A program made the translations under genes and the position numbers. Positions 53,348 to 62,368 of a stretch of DNA of 64,000 bases are shown here, in pieces. Each line of letters starts with the position of its first letter. Position 1 is the stretch's first letter. Under the pieces are notes generated by a model that worked only from the letters and a program-made list of their open reading frames with translations, was not told the DNA's origin and searched no databases. Source of the stretch: Dyadobacter endophyticus (GTDB lineage: Bacteria; Bacteroidota; Bacteroidia; Cytophagales; Spirosomataceae); the NCBI RefSeq assembly GCF_014641595.1, contig NZ_BMIA01000001.1, positions 1,364,001 to 1,428,000 of the forward strand, given 5' to 3'.

Positions 53348-54043
53348 TCAGACGGTTTTTAAGTACAAATTTTCCAGTTCATTGGCAGAGATCGAATCCG
53401 CATGAATGATCGATTGCAGGTTTCCTTCCTTCATGATGCCAATGCGGCTGGCGACCTGCTTTGCCCTGAAAATATCGTGAGTGGCCATCAGGATCGTCGT
53501 TCCGTTAGTCGCCAGGGTTTTGATGATCTCCGAAAATTCATTGGAGGCTTTCGGGTCCAGACCGCTCGTAGGTTCGTCAAGCAGCAGTACTTTGGCTTTT
53601 TTTGCCACGGCGATCGCTATGCCGACTTTTTGCCGCATTCCTTTGGAATACCCCGCTAGTCTTTGGTCATATGCACTGGATTGCAGTCCGGCCTTTGCGA
53701 GCAGTTGTTCCAGTTCTTTTTTGGAATAGTCAAACCCTGCCAGCGATGAGAAATATTCCAGGTTTTCGATGCCGGTTAGGTTTGAATACAGCATGACAGT
53801 CTCGGGAATATAAGCCAATCGCTTTTTGCTCTCTTGAAGGTTTTCAGTGACGGATATGCCATCGATGAACGCGGTGCCTTCGGTAGGCTGGATAAAACCT
53901 AAAAACAAATTGATGGTTGTCGTTTTCCCGGCTCCATTCTGGCCCAGGAGCGCAAATATTTCACCCGGCGCGATGGTCAGGTTCAGGTCGTTCAGGGCCG
54001 TATATGCCCCGTAACGTTTGGTAAGGTTTCTCGCTTCAAGCAT
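53348..54043 (-). CDS. ABC transporter ATP-binding protein
   Basis: A 231-residue ATPase: Walker A in GQNGAGKTTTINLF near residue 34-48, Q-loop, signature YSKGMRQKVGIAI near 130, Walker B LLLDEPTSGLDPKA near 153 and H-loop ATHDIFRAKQVA. It belongs to the DRR/ABC-2 exporter group, pairing with two ABC-2 permeases. It overlaps the upstream permease stop by 8 bp and is followed 33 bp later by the TonB-receptor gene. Confidence 0.93.
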   Translation of the reverse strand: MLEARNLTKRYGAYTALNDLNLTIAPGEIFALLGQNGAGKTTTINLFLGFIQPTEGTAFIDGISVTENLQESKKRLAYIPETVMLYSNLTGIENLEYFSSLAGFDYSKKELEQLLAKAGLQSSAYDQRLAGYSKGMRQKVGIAIAVAKKAKVLLLDEPTSGLDPKASNEFSEIIKTLATNGTTILMATHDIFRAKQVASRIGIMKEGNLQSIIHADSISANELENLYLKTV

Positions 54044-55427
54044 TTTGTATGTATTCTGTTTGGGTAAAATTCCTTTTAAACAATATTATCGAAACCATAA
54101 GCGCTGATACCGTCCATGCCAGTATTGCGATAAACCCGCCCGCTAGTTCCTCAGGCACGTACCCAGTCGGGCGGTACGCGGGATACCCTGCCCAGTCAAT
54201 GCTTTCGGTGGGGGTTTCTTCAAAAATGAAGGGGTAGAAATATTCGCGGATTTGCTTGTGATGTGCTTTCACAGATTGCAGATAGCGAATATGACTGCTC
54301 AGGTCCGAGTTAGCGATCTTATTCATGGTTTGTTGCGCGGCGATCACCGGATTGAACCGGGCGATGTTTTCGGACAAGGTCTGTCTTTGTGATAATTTGT
54401 TAAAAAGGCTTTCGGATGAATTTGCGGATTCCAAATCACCCGAAAACTGCATCGCATAGTACCAGCCCGGGGAAAATTTGTCGCCGGGAACAGGGTGTTT
54501 GCGGTACTGCGGATACGCCGCATAAAACTTTTCCATGGTCGGTTTTTTGGGCTCGTCCCACTTGGCGTGGTAACCTTCCCGTTGGCGAATGGCCGTTTCA
54601 GCGGCCTCCGGGACGGGGATCGTATTGTTGATCACGATATTGGCAAGGCCGGGAAAGAGTATCGCGAGAAAAATCCATATGCATACAAGCGTAGTCGCAT
54701 TGAAAGACGAGCTCTTCCCGAAGGCGATCACCAGCACCGAAAGCACAAACCAGAACAATACATATAGCAACACAACGGTCAGCAACTCGAATGTCGGAAC
54801 CGAAAGCGGCAGTTGGAGCGCAAGCACTGCCGCTGTAAATACGACAAGGGCCGTCGCCAGAATCATCACCAGCCGCACGAGCAGTTTCCCGGCGATCGCA
54901 GCGCCGGTGCTTTCGGAGGTCGTTCGCACGATTTTCCAGACGCCATTTTCCTGTTCTTCGGAGATCGCATTATAAGTGAATGCGATGATCAGGAGCGGGA
55001 ACAGGAAAATAAACACAAACGAGGCATCGAGGTTCCCCACCAGCAGGGTAAGTGGGTTGGTCAGTTCCGAATCATATAGCTGCCCTTCAATAGCCAGCAT
55101 CTTGACTTTCAGCATCTGAGGATTCACATCCCGCTGCCCGATCGAAAATTTCGCCCAGGGCGAGGCGGGGTTTGTCGTGTAGAAAAAAGGATAATATGCC
55201 GTCGTGCCAACAGGCTTGCCCGTGCCATGCGCGACGATCTGGGTCAGATGATGCTCCTGTACTTTAGGCACATTTTCGATACTGCGCTGCTGACGGCCGA
55301 TTACCTGGCTTCCGTGAAAGAATCCATAAAAACCAAATAGCAGCAGGCTGATGGCCCCGATGAGAATCGTCCTGCCCAGCAGGAAGTTTTTTATTTCAAG
55401 AAACAACACCTTTCGGTTAGTGATCAT
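54036..55427 (-). CDS. ABC-2-type permease, DUF3526-like
   Basis: A 463-residue membrane protein; start at ATG 55427 (MITNRKVLFLEIKNFLLGRT), which gives an ATGA overlap with the upstream permease stop, so the two are translationally coupled. It has an N-terminal helix, a large extracytoplasmic loop (residues about 50-150), about six helices from 150 onward with SEEQENGVWKIVRTTSES in the ABC-2 pattern, another large loop (about 285-400) and a last C-terminal helix. It is similar in plan to the next upstream permease; the DUF3526 label is from family memory. Confidence 0.78.
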   Translation of the reverse strand: MITNRKVLFLEIKNFLLGRTILIGAISLLLFGFYGFFHGSQVIGRQQRSIENVPKVQEHHLTQIVAHGTGKPVGTTAYYPFFYTTNPASPWAKFSIGQRDVNPQMLKVKMLAIEGQLYDSELTNPLTLLVGNLDASFVFIFLFPLLIIAFTYNAISEEQENGVWKIVRTTSESTGAAIAGKLLVRLVMILATALVVFTAAVLALQLPLSVPTFELLTVVLLYVLFWFVLSVLVIAFGKSSSFNATTLVCIWIFLAILFPGLANIVINNTIPVPEAAETAIRQREGYHAKWDEPKKPTMEKFYAAYPQYRKHPVPGDKFSPGWYYAMQFSGDLESANSSESLFNKLSQRQTLSENIARFNPVIAAQQTMNKIANSDLSSHIRYLQSVKAHHKQIREYFYPFIFEETPTESIDWAGYPAYRPTGYVPEELAGGFIAILAWTVSALMVSIILFKRNFTQTEYIQNA

Positions 55428-56866
55428 AGTTGATACTCGCGTTTGGAGGAGATGTAGGTTAATGCGCCCAGGCCCGTAGCAATCCATAGGATCAGGGACA
55501 AGAGGCTCAAAGCGCTGGTCGCCAGATTTTTTGATACTGGCACTGGTTTGTAGTTAAAGTCAGGCTGCTGTTGCCAGTTGGCGGCACTTACCCGCTGTTT
55601 GTTATCGTTTTGGTACTTAATCCGCGTTAAATGGATCTGGTTTAGTAACCTCGTTTTCTCGAACCGGTACTGCTCCGTTTGTTTTTGAAAAGCCGTAAAA
55701 GTGTCGAAATCGGTGCCGGACAGGCTCATCGAAATGTTCCGGATCGCCAGGTAGGGATCTATAAAGCCCAGGGCGGAAGACACGGCGTTTTGGGATTTGT
55801 ATATACCTATCAGGCGGTCAAAATGTTTGTTGAAAATACCCGACGATATGTTTTCGCCTTCCTGCATCACGAGCGCGCCATAGTTCACAGGCAGTGCCGA
55901 TATCGAATCCACACCATATCTCTTCAGTGTTTTGGCTTTCAATCCGGCAAAATGTGGGTCATTGGGATTGTGGCTGTCACCTTGCTGGCTTACGTCCTCG
56001 TGGATTGCGTTTTCAAAGGCGATTTTGTCGGGAGCCCTGTACAGCGCGCTTCCAAGTGTCTGGCCGCCTTTGGGTATCACAATGAAAAACAGGATCCACA
56101 TCAGTACCAATAACACTAATGCATTCTTGGGCGATTTACTGACTGCCGAAACGCCAACGACCAACAGGTTAATCACCAGGAAATAGACGGCGTAAAGTGT
56201 CACTATCAATAATATACGCAGAAGTGTTTCTGCCTCAAAGCTGTCTGCGATAAGCAGGTTACCCGCAACCAGACCGGCAAGCAGAACAGGCAGAAACAAC
56301 GCCCACGTAACCGCCGTAAGTCCAGCAGCTTTACCCAAAAGAACATCCAGGTAAGACGCCCGCTGGCACAGCAGGAGTTTGAGAACGCCATTCGGTTTAA
56401 GTCCTGCAACCGTCTGGAAGCCTACGAAAATAATGAAAAGCGGCACAAGGAGCTGCAACACGAACGCCATACTCAGTTCCCCAAAACGCAGCATGCCGTT
56501 GGAGAAGCCGGCTTCGCTCATGTTTACCGTGTTTTGCCGGTGTGCTTCCAGAAATACGGAATTCCCCACATAACTATCCAGCCCGAAATCAAAAAAGCTC
56601 AGGGGCGATTTTTCCCTAAAAACCAGGTAGCCGTAATGCGCAACCCTGTGAGGATGGCGGTCGGGTTGGTTCATCCATTGGTCGTGGACTTCCTGGTGGG
56701 CCGATCGCTGTTGCTGGTTGAACCTGCTCACATATTGCCAGCCTGTAACGGCCGACAGCAGCGATACGGTAAAGAGTACTCCAAACAATGCCAGGGGAGT
56801 CCTGCTTCGGAAGGTGGTTGCCCATTCGTGCCGGGCAATGATCTTGATAAAATTGAAATGTATCAT
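55424..56866 (-). CDS. ABC-2-type permease, DUF3526-like (first gene of the operon)
   Basis: A 480-residue membrane protein related in plan to the 463-residue permease downstream: N-terminal helix, large extracytoplasmic loop (about 40-120), then helices with QTVAGLKPNGVLKLLLCQRAS, a second loop around 260-430 and a final helix. Its product and the downstream permease with the ATPase would form one transporter. The Zur-like tandem operator lies 83-143 bp upstream, making this the promoter-proximal gene of the metal operon that ends with the TonB receptor. Confidence 0.78.
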   Translation of the reverse strand: MIHFNFIKIIARHEWATTFRSRTPLALFGVLFTVSLLSAVTGWQYVSRFNQQQRSAHQEVHDQWMNQPDRHPHRVAHYGYLVFREKSPLSFFDFGLDSYVGNSVFLEAHRQNTVNMSEAGFSNGMLRFGELSMAFVLQLLVPLFIIFVGFQTVAGLKPNGVLKLLLCQRASYLDVLLGKAAGLTAVTWALFLPVLLAGLVAGNLLIADSFEAETLLRILLIVTLYAVYFLVINLLVVGVSAVSKSPKNALVLLVLMWILFFIVIPKGGQTLGSALYRAPDKIAFENAIHEDVSQQGDSHNPNDPHFAGLKAKTLKRYGVDSISALPVNYGALVMQEGENISSGIFNKHFDRLIGIYKSQNAVSSALGFIDPYLAIRNISMSLSGTDFDTFTAFQKQTEQYRFEKTRLLNQIHLTRIKYQNDNKQRVSAANWQQQPDFNYKPVPVSKNLATSALSLLSLILWIATGLGALTYISSKREYQL

Positions 56867-56948
56867 ACAAAGGGATTTCGGCTACGTGGCTCAATGGAGT
56901 GATTTGCGGCAGTCACTCCGGTTGCAACGTCTCATATTGAGCTTATTC

Positions 56949-57009
56949 GCAACGTTGTTGCAAATAAAAGAACAAAAATGTTTTGATGCAACATTGTTGC
57001 ATCAAAACA
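56949..57009. promoter_or_regulatory. tandem Zur-like operators upstream of the ABC/TonB-receptor operon
   Basis: The distal site is TGTTTTGATGCAAC (56979-56992), ATT, GTTGCATCAAAACA (56996-57009), a perfect 14-bp inverted repeat. The proximal site is a weaker GCAAC-GTT-GTTGC (56949-56961). Centres are 39 bp apart, against 37 bp in the GTPase promoter. On the minus strand a TTTATTTGC-like -7 element overlaps the proximal site and a TTG in the distal site is at about -33. An isolated GTTGCAAC also occurs at 56920-56927. Confidence 0.72.
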
Positions 57010-57387
57010 GATTGAATTTATCCGGTTGCAGTATGATGGTGGGAAGGCGATGCAAGCGGTTGAATGGAGCTCATTGCGCCGTTATTCAGCATCATAATTT
57101 TCCAATCTGTCGGGTCTACTTCACATCTTTCAAGGTCTGTTCCTTCTTCAACACTTGCGTGGGTGCATCGCCTTTGCCTTCCGCCGGTTTGCCTTTGAAG
57201 GCCTTTTTGAGCATGGTAGGGGGATATATTCCAACCGCGATTGCAGCACCATGAACTGGGGTTTACCGACGAGCGTAGTTTGCAGTGGTTTTCACGTCAG
57301 CACTCGTAGACGAGGGTTTTTAAACTTCCTTGTGTAAGCATCTTTGATCTGGTAAGCCTCCCCGCACGGACGAGATCTGCGCAATTA
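57010..57387. other. intergenic 378 bp with a possible gene remnant
   Basis: On the minus strand a frame without a clear start ends at the TAG at 57116-57118 and reads ...GIYPPTMLKKAFKGKP and APTQVLKKEQTLKDVK. It looks like the tail of a protein, is bounded upstream by a stop near 57280, and has no recognised parent. Otherwise nothing is supported. Confidence 0.3.
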
Positions 57388-59766
57388 CTACTTCAATCTT
57401 ACAGCAAGATTTGCATTGACAGCCCTGGTAATTTGTAAACAAACCGTTGTGGCAACGATCAGTAAGGAAATGATCGTTGCGGCGAGGAATGGCTGAAACG
57501 AAATATCGACCCGGTAAGCAAATGTTTGCAACCATTTGGAGGCTACCACAAGGGAGCTTGGCCAAGCTATTGCATTGGCTATAAGTATAATATAAAAAAA
57601 TGGAGTACCCAGCGTTAACATGAGGTTCCTGCCTCGTGCACCGAATACTTTCCTGACGGCAATTTCCTTCATTCTGAGATGAATTGCTTGCGCTGCCGAG
57701 GCAAAGAAACCCAGGGAGGCGATAACCAGGGCCAAAATCGAAAAGTATGTTAATATCGATTGCAGCTGCTCCTGTTTCGCATAGAGTTTACCATACAGCT
57801 CATCGAGGAAGTGGTAGTTGAAATTATCTCTATCCAATTTGTTAATGCTACTCCATTGACGACCAAGCGTAGCGAGTACAGCCGGTATTGCATTGCCTTC
57901 GACGCTGATTATAATTTGCGTTTTAGGTACTCCAAGCGGGTCATTCATTAAATATACGGTGGGTTGAACGTACGACTCGAAACCGGATGATTTTACGTCT
58001 TTGGTCACGCCGATGATCCTGTAATCGCCGCCGCGGCCTTTGATCATTGTGCCGATAGGATTAACCAGGCCCATCTCCTTAGCCGCAGTTTCGTTGATAA
58101 CTGCATTGGCAGAGTCTACCGGGAATGACGAGGAGAAAGTTTGCCCCTGTTTGATTCTGATGTTCAAAGTCTCAAAATAGCGGTAGCCAACCGCAACAGT
58201 CTGCATAGCATATGTCCTGTTTTGAGCCACATATTCATGGGAAGCTGGCATGATCCCTCCTGGAACATGGGAGGCTACGGTAACATCTTTCACACCAGGA
58301 ACCGCTTTTATCCGTGCATCAACGGTTTCGAAACTTGCCGGTGTGTTGTAAATCGCCAAATTGTCAATATATAAAACCTGCTTCGCCTGAAAGCCCGGGT
58401 CTTCTGATTTCATGAAACTGACCTGCTGATTGATGATGATCAGCACGATGACAAAGCCGATGGCAAATGTAAATTGCAGCACTGGAATCAAGCCTTTCGT
58501 CCAGGAGAACTGTCCGCCTTTTTCGAACTGATTTCCCCTTAATACCTCCGCAGGCTTAAAGCCGGCCATAACCAAAGCAGGATAAGCGCCGGCCAATAAC
58601 GTTAATCCTACTACGGCAAGCAGAAACTGCATGGCTATTTTGCCGTTTATTCCGGAAATGGACAGGTTAACATCCAGCAGTTGATTAAAATAAGGTAAAC
58701 CCAATGCTACGATCCCAAGCGAGATAATGGAGGCAACGACGCATTGGAGAAAAATCTCTGCGAGGAACTGAAAGATAATCTGTTGTCTTCCAATGCCACT
58801 CACTTTCTTGATACCTACTTCTTTGGAGCGCCTGTTGGCCTGGGAAACATACAAATTTGTGAAGTTTACACCCGTGACAATCAATATAATCAGAGCAAGA
58901 ACGACAAGGCCCTTTACAATTTGATCATTGACGTCAGAACCGTAATGAGGCTTCAAATGCAGATTTTTGAGTGGGTCTAAAAAGATCATGAGCGCATTCG
59001 ACATGGCCAGCGCTTCCCTGGCTACCAAGCTGGTGTCTGCCAAAGCGGCTTCTCTGTAAATCTTGTCAATTTTTTTTGAAAGCAGGCCAATATCTGTACC
59101 TGGCTTTACTAACAGGAAAGTCCGGTAAATCTGGTTGGCGTAGCTTTGGTCCTTGCCCTGCGTGATATCCTCGCTGAACCCGATGCAGTCGAAACGGAAA
59201 TTAGTGTTACCCGGTGCATCATCGGTAACCCCGGCAATGGTCATCGGCATCCCACTCCTGGACATCATCATCACCGTTTTATTTTGGATATCGCTTTCGC
59301 CGGGAAAAAGTGCCTCGGCAGTCCGCCTGGAAAGCAAAACGGTAGGTGCGGTGTTGTTGGGAGTCAGATGAAAGCCCTTGGGTTTAATGCCAAGCATACC
59401 GGCCAATGAATAGTCGGCACCCACCCAATTTTTAATTAAGAACCGTCCTGAAAGAGTAAAGAAAGGTAACTGAAACAATGCGGTATTCATACGGCCCGTT
59501 TCTTCAACTTCCGGACACCCATCTTTAATAGCCGCAGCCAGTTTCCCCGGCGTGTAAGGGGAAGCTCCGTTAGGCATTTCGCGCTCTACCAGAAAAATCC
59601 GGTCGATGTTACGGTTCCACTGATCATAGCCGGTTTCATGGGCAACGTACAGCGAAACGAAAGTGAATGTTGCCAAACCGAGCGCGAGCCCTGCAATATT
59701 CAGGAAGTTATATCCTTTGGATTTAAGAAAAGCCCGTAGTGCAATTTTGAGATGAAGCATCTTCAC
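57388..59766 (-). CDS. FtsX/MacB-type ABC transporter permease
   Basis: A 792-residue membrane protein with two FtsX-like modules: first helix (FLNIAGLALGLATFTFVSLY) and a MacB-type periplasmic core domain (about 40-250), three helices around 280-420 (VGIKKVSGIGRQQIIFQFLAE; FKPAEVLRGN), then a second periplasmic domain (about 460-630) and three C-terminal helices (IAVRKVFGARGRNLMLTL). This double-module architecture is the Bacteroidota ABC permease common near efflux or signalling operons. No ATPase is adjacent; it probably pairs with one elsewhere. Function (efflux or mechanotransmission) is open. Confidence 0.88.
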   Translation of the reverse strand: MKMLHLKIALRAFLKSKGYNFLNIAGLALGLATFTFVSLYVAHETGYDQWNRNIDRIFLVEREMPNGASPYTPGKLAAAIKDGCPEVEETGRMNTALFQLPFFTLSGRFLIKNWVGADYSLAGMLGIKPKGFHLTPNNTAPTVLLSRRTAEALFPGESDIQNKTVMMMSRSGMPMTIAGVTDDAPGNTNFRFDCIGFSEDITQGKDQSYANQIYRTFLLVKPGTDIGLLSKKIDKIYREAALADTSLVAREALAMSNALMIFLDPLKNLHLKPHYGSDVNDQIVKGLVVLALIILIVTGVNFTNLYVSQANRRSKEVGIKKVSGIGRQQIIFQFLAEIFLQCVVASIISLGIVALGLPYFNQLLDVNLSISGINGKIAMQFLLAVVGLTLLAGAYPALVMAGFKPAEVLRGNQFEKGGQFSWTKGLIPVLQFTFAIGFVIVLIIINQQVSFMKSEDPGFQAKQVLYIDNLAIYNTPASFETVDARIKAVPGVKDVTVASHVPGGIMPASHEYVAQNRTYAMQTVAVGYRYFETLNIRIKQGQTFSSSFPVDSANAVINETAAKEMGLVNPIGTMIKGRGGDYRIIGVTKDVKSSGFESYVQPTVYLMNDPLGVPKTQIIISVEGNAIPAVLATLGRQWSSINKLDRDNFNYHFLDELYGKLYAKQEQLQSILTYFSILALVIASLGFFASAAQAIHLRMKEIAVRKVFGARGRNLMLTLGTPFFYIILIANAIAWPSSLVVASKWLQTFAYRVDISFQPFLAATIISLLIVATTVCLQITRAVNANLAVRLK

Positions 59767-60048
59767 AGGTATTTAGTGGATGGAAGCGATTATCCTGCAT
59801 AAGGGCGCTTGCCTCACTAATATACTTGTATTTACTAATATATTTAAATTTATTATATAATAGGTCGACCCCCACTCAGACCGAAGCGACTTCACCGGGT
59901 TGCCAGCGCGGCTTTCCAGAATTGGTGAATGACCGTCAGGCAACATATGAATAATGTCGGGCCAAACCCGGTTTTTTGGCAAGAAATGTATGAGTTAAGT
60001 GCTTGTTAATCAATATTTTTTACGTGGAATGCTCGCTGGCTACACGTG

Positions 60049-60246
60049 TTAACTGCAAAATCTGAGTTTCGTTCTCCGGATCACGTCTTTCAAATACACT
60101 GCATAAAAGCCGAAATTCATTTTCGACGCATACACCTCCGGCGTCCTGCCCGTAAAATCAATCACGCTTGCAAGCGGATGAAGGTTTTGTTGGTGGTAAA
60201 ACGCATCGTGTTGGCTCACGGTGTCAATCCTCAAAATGTCATCCAT
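60049..60246 (-). pseudogene. N-terminal fragment of an AraC-family regulator
   Basis: About 55 residues match the N-terminal domain of a common Bacteroidota AraC regulator: ILRIDTVSQHDAFYHQQNLH, PLASVIDFTGRTPEVYASKM and NFGFYAVYLKDV. After KDV the family expects a cupin-like region and a DNA-binding HTH, but here the frame reads unrelated residues and stops at 60049; nothing AraC-like continues to 59770. It is divergent to the cupin gene at 60492, the usual arrangement, so it is a decayed former regulator of that gene. Confidence 0.75.
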
Positions 60247-60491
60247 GTTCCTGGTGATTTGTTAATGCAAATTTACCGGTAATTGAATGCCGACCACGTC
60301 TGTAAAGTAGAATCTGTAAAAATGGTAGGTAAACCTGTAAACTGTATAAGTACAGATTATCAGCGGCGTATGACCTTTGTGCAGGGATAATTTTGTCTCT
60401 TGTCCTCATTAAGTAGTACAAACTGATAGGTAGGCGATCGTGAATTGCTCTTCGATTGGAGGGTCGGGGCAGTATTAACTAGCTAAAAATT

Positions 60492-60998
60492 ATGGGTACA
60501 TTCATCAAAAACATTTTCATTGTTCTGTCAGCCTCAATCCTGATCTGGATGGCCGGTTGCAGCATTAAAAATCAACAGAGAATCATGTCAGAGCAAACGA
60601 ATTCTTCCATTTTTCCCAAGGGCGAGCCGCTACCCGCTTCCTATTTTACCGGCAATGCATTTGTGTATCCCCTGGCTTCCAGAGACAAAAACAACGAGTT
60701 CGCGCTCGGTAGTGTGACGTTCGAACCGGGTGCCCGCACGCACTGGCATACGCACCCAAAGGGGCAGGTGCTTATTGCGACGGAAGGGGACGGTTTTTAT
60801 CAACAGAAAGGTAAGCCTGCCCAAGCCCTGAAAAAAGGAGATGTCGTAAATATCCCGGAAGATACCGAGCACTGGCATGGGGCGTCAGCGACCAGCAAAT
60901 TTGTGCATATCGCGATCACTAATTACAAGGATGAGCAAAATGTCGTCTGGCTTGCGGCAGTGACAGATCAGGAATATGCGACTGTCAATCAAAAATAA
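60492..60998 (+). CDS. cupin-domain lipoprotein
   Basis: A 168-residue protein. N-terminal lipoprotein signal with lipobox IWMAGC near residue 22, then a cupin barrel with metal-binding HWHTHPKGQVL near 78-83 and a second motif IPEDTEHWHGAS, the HxH and His of a mononuclear cupin. An internal Met after the lipobox (MSEQTNSSIF) could be an alternative cytosolic start. In relatives this cupin is grouped with an AraC regulator and a CMD protein; here both of those neighbours are truncated. Confidence 0.82.
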   Translation: MGTFIKNIFIVLSASILIWMAGCSIKNQQRIMSEQTNSSIFPKGEPLPASYFTGNAFVYPLASRDKNNEFALGSVTFEPGARTHWHTHPKGQVLIATEGDGFYQQKGKPAQALKKGDVVNIPEDTEHWHGASATSKFVHIAITNYKDEQNVVWLAAVTDQEYATVNQK

Positions 60999-61225
60999 TG
61001 GGAGCTAAGATCGATCCCGGATTTTCGAAATGGATTGTAACGGTGATAATTCTGCTAACCGTAATGGATGTAAACGCACAAAACAACGGCACTGAGGCTC
61101 AGTCGCTAGACGCCCGGCGGCAAAGCATAGCGGCGATTTCCACGGTGAATTCACTCGAATTGATCGATATTGACGCGATTGCATTTGGAGCGAAGTCCGA
61201 TGTGCTGCAATTGAAAAAATCGTGA
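60998..61225 (+). pseudogene. truncated carboxymuconolactone decarboxylase-like secreted protein
   Basis: A 75-residue ORF whose ATG overlaps the cupin stop (TAATG), so it was its translational partner. It has a signal peptide (WIVTVIILLTVMDVNAQ) and then LDARRQSIAAISTV, which parallels LNVHQHTMAAIAALT in the intact CMD protein at 9598-10659. Immediately after, the sequence becomes unrelated (NSLELIDIDAIAFGAKSDV) and ends. The CMD repeat is missing, so this is a deletion product rather than a working enzyme. Confidence 0.65.
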
Positions 61226-61245
61226 TCGAAATAGACTGCAAAATC

Positions 61246-61824
61246 ATGAGAAAACTGAAATTGGTAGCATTCATCGCGCAATCCGTTGTGTTGGCTGCCC
61301 CTATTCTTTTTACCGGCTGCAAAAAGGACCAGGAGAACGACAGGACGTGGTCGGTTTACAAAGCAGATGCGGGTAGCTCTAACTACTCACCACTGGATCA
61401 GATTAATGTTTCAAATGTGGCGCAGTTAAAGTCTGCCTGGACATTTACCATAAAAGACAACGCAGCAGGTACCAGAGCTAGCCAGTCCAATCCGATTATA
61501 GTTGATGGTGTTTTATATACCACTTCCGCCAGCCAGCATGCATACGCCATCAATGCGGAAACAGGTGCGCAGCTTTGGTCTTTTGACCCTTTTAATGGTG
61601 GCGAAAGCGGCGGAGAAGTAAACCGGGGGCTCACGTATTGGGAAAGAGGCACGGACAAAAGGATATTGTTTACTGCAAACAATAATCTCTTTGCATTGGA
61701 TGCGACTAACGATAAACTGATCAGCTCTTTTGGAACTTCGGGTAAAGTAGACATGCGGGTCGGCCTGCGCGATACTTCCAAGGACATTTACGTTTCGTCC
61801 ACTTCTCCTGGGATCATTTATTGA
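61246..61824 (+). pseudogene. N-terminal fragment of a PQQ-dependent dehydrogenase
   Basis: A 192-residue ORF with a lipoprotein-like signal peptide (lipobox ILFTGCKK) and the start of a PQQ quinoprotein dehydrogenase propeller: DAGSSNYSPLDQINVSNVAQLK, INAETGAQLWSFDP, WERGTDKRILFTANNNLFALD and the final DIYVSSTSPGIIY, the family motif region that normally continues for another ~450 residues. Here a stop follows at once and no propeller sequence appears downstream. Full proteins are about 650-720 aa, so about 70% is missing. Likely non-functional; the remaining part lacks the catalytic site. Confidence 0.75.
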
Positions 61825-61857
61825 GCCACATGATACAACTATTACTATGTGGATTAT

Positions 61858-62220
61858 TCAAAGCGAAGGCTCCATAACCTTCCTGCGATGCTCTTGTCCC
61901 CATTTGTGCATTGCAATAATCACTTCCGACAGCGTATCGCTATATGGCGTGAGCGCATACTCGACCGTAACAGGCTTAGTATTGCACACGGTTCGTGTTA
62001 CCAGCCCGTTCATCTCCAGTTCCTGCAATTCCTTGGATAATATCCGTGGGGATATATCGGCTTCCCGGGATAGTTCCCGGAATCTCATCTTGCCATCCCT
62101 GAGTATGGAGATCAACACGAGTTTCCATTTGCCACCTACCACGTCTAGGGTGTCCTGAATAGATAGTTTCACTTTGGGGCAGACGCTTTCATCCCCTACA
62201 ATGCAATTATGCTTTTTCAT
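61858..62220 (-). CDS. HxlR-family winged-helix regulator
   Basis: A 120-residue protein: an early Cys-rich start (HNCIVGDESVCPKVKLSIQD, Cys at about 5 and 14), then VVGGKWKLVLISILRDGKMR with the GGKWK hallmark, RFRELSREADISPRILSKELQELE and the wing TKPVTVEYALTPYSDTL. The N-terminal cysteines are candidates for thiol-based sensing, as in other electrophile-responsive HxlR proteins. Divergent to the old yellow enzyme gene, so it probably regulates it; a three-copy repeat lies between them. Confidence 0.87.
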   Translation of the reverse strand: MKKHNCIVGDESVCPKVKLSIQDTLDVVGGKWKLVLISILRDGKMRFRELSREADISPRILSKELQELEMNGLVTRTVCNTKPVTVEYALTPYSDTLSEVIIAMHKWGQEHRRKVMEPSL

Positions 62221-62221
62221 A

Positions 62222-62272
62222 GTATCCTTTTTGTAACTGGTATCCTTTTTGTAACAGATAACAAAGGTATAC
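62222..62272. promoter_or_regulatory. repeat cluster in the HxlR/old yellow enzyme promoter
   Basis: GTATCCTTTTTGTAAC occurs exactly twice, at 62222-62237 and 62240-62255 (period 18 bp), and a related inverted half, GATAACAAAGGTATAC, follows at 62257-62272. The first copy abuts the HxlR start codon. A TAATTTTGC -7 element for the reductase lies at 62284-62292. This arrangement fits multi-site regulator binding. Confidence 0.65.
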
Positions 62273-62368
62273 TATCCTACCCATAATTTTGCTTCCATAA
62301 CAAAAACAAGATGCTGACGATGCATGAGGATCCATGCAGATGAAAGCTCATTAACTCGAAAATTGATT

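Noticed and set aside
57116..57275. Minus-strand reading frame ending VLKKEQTLKDVK
   Set aside because: No start codon at its head, a stop just upstream, and no identifiable parent; kept only as part of the intergenic entry.
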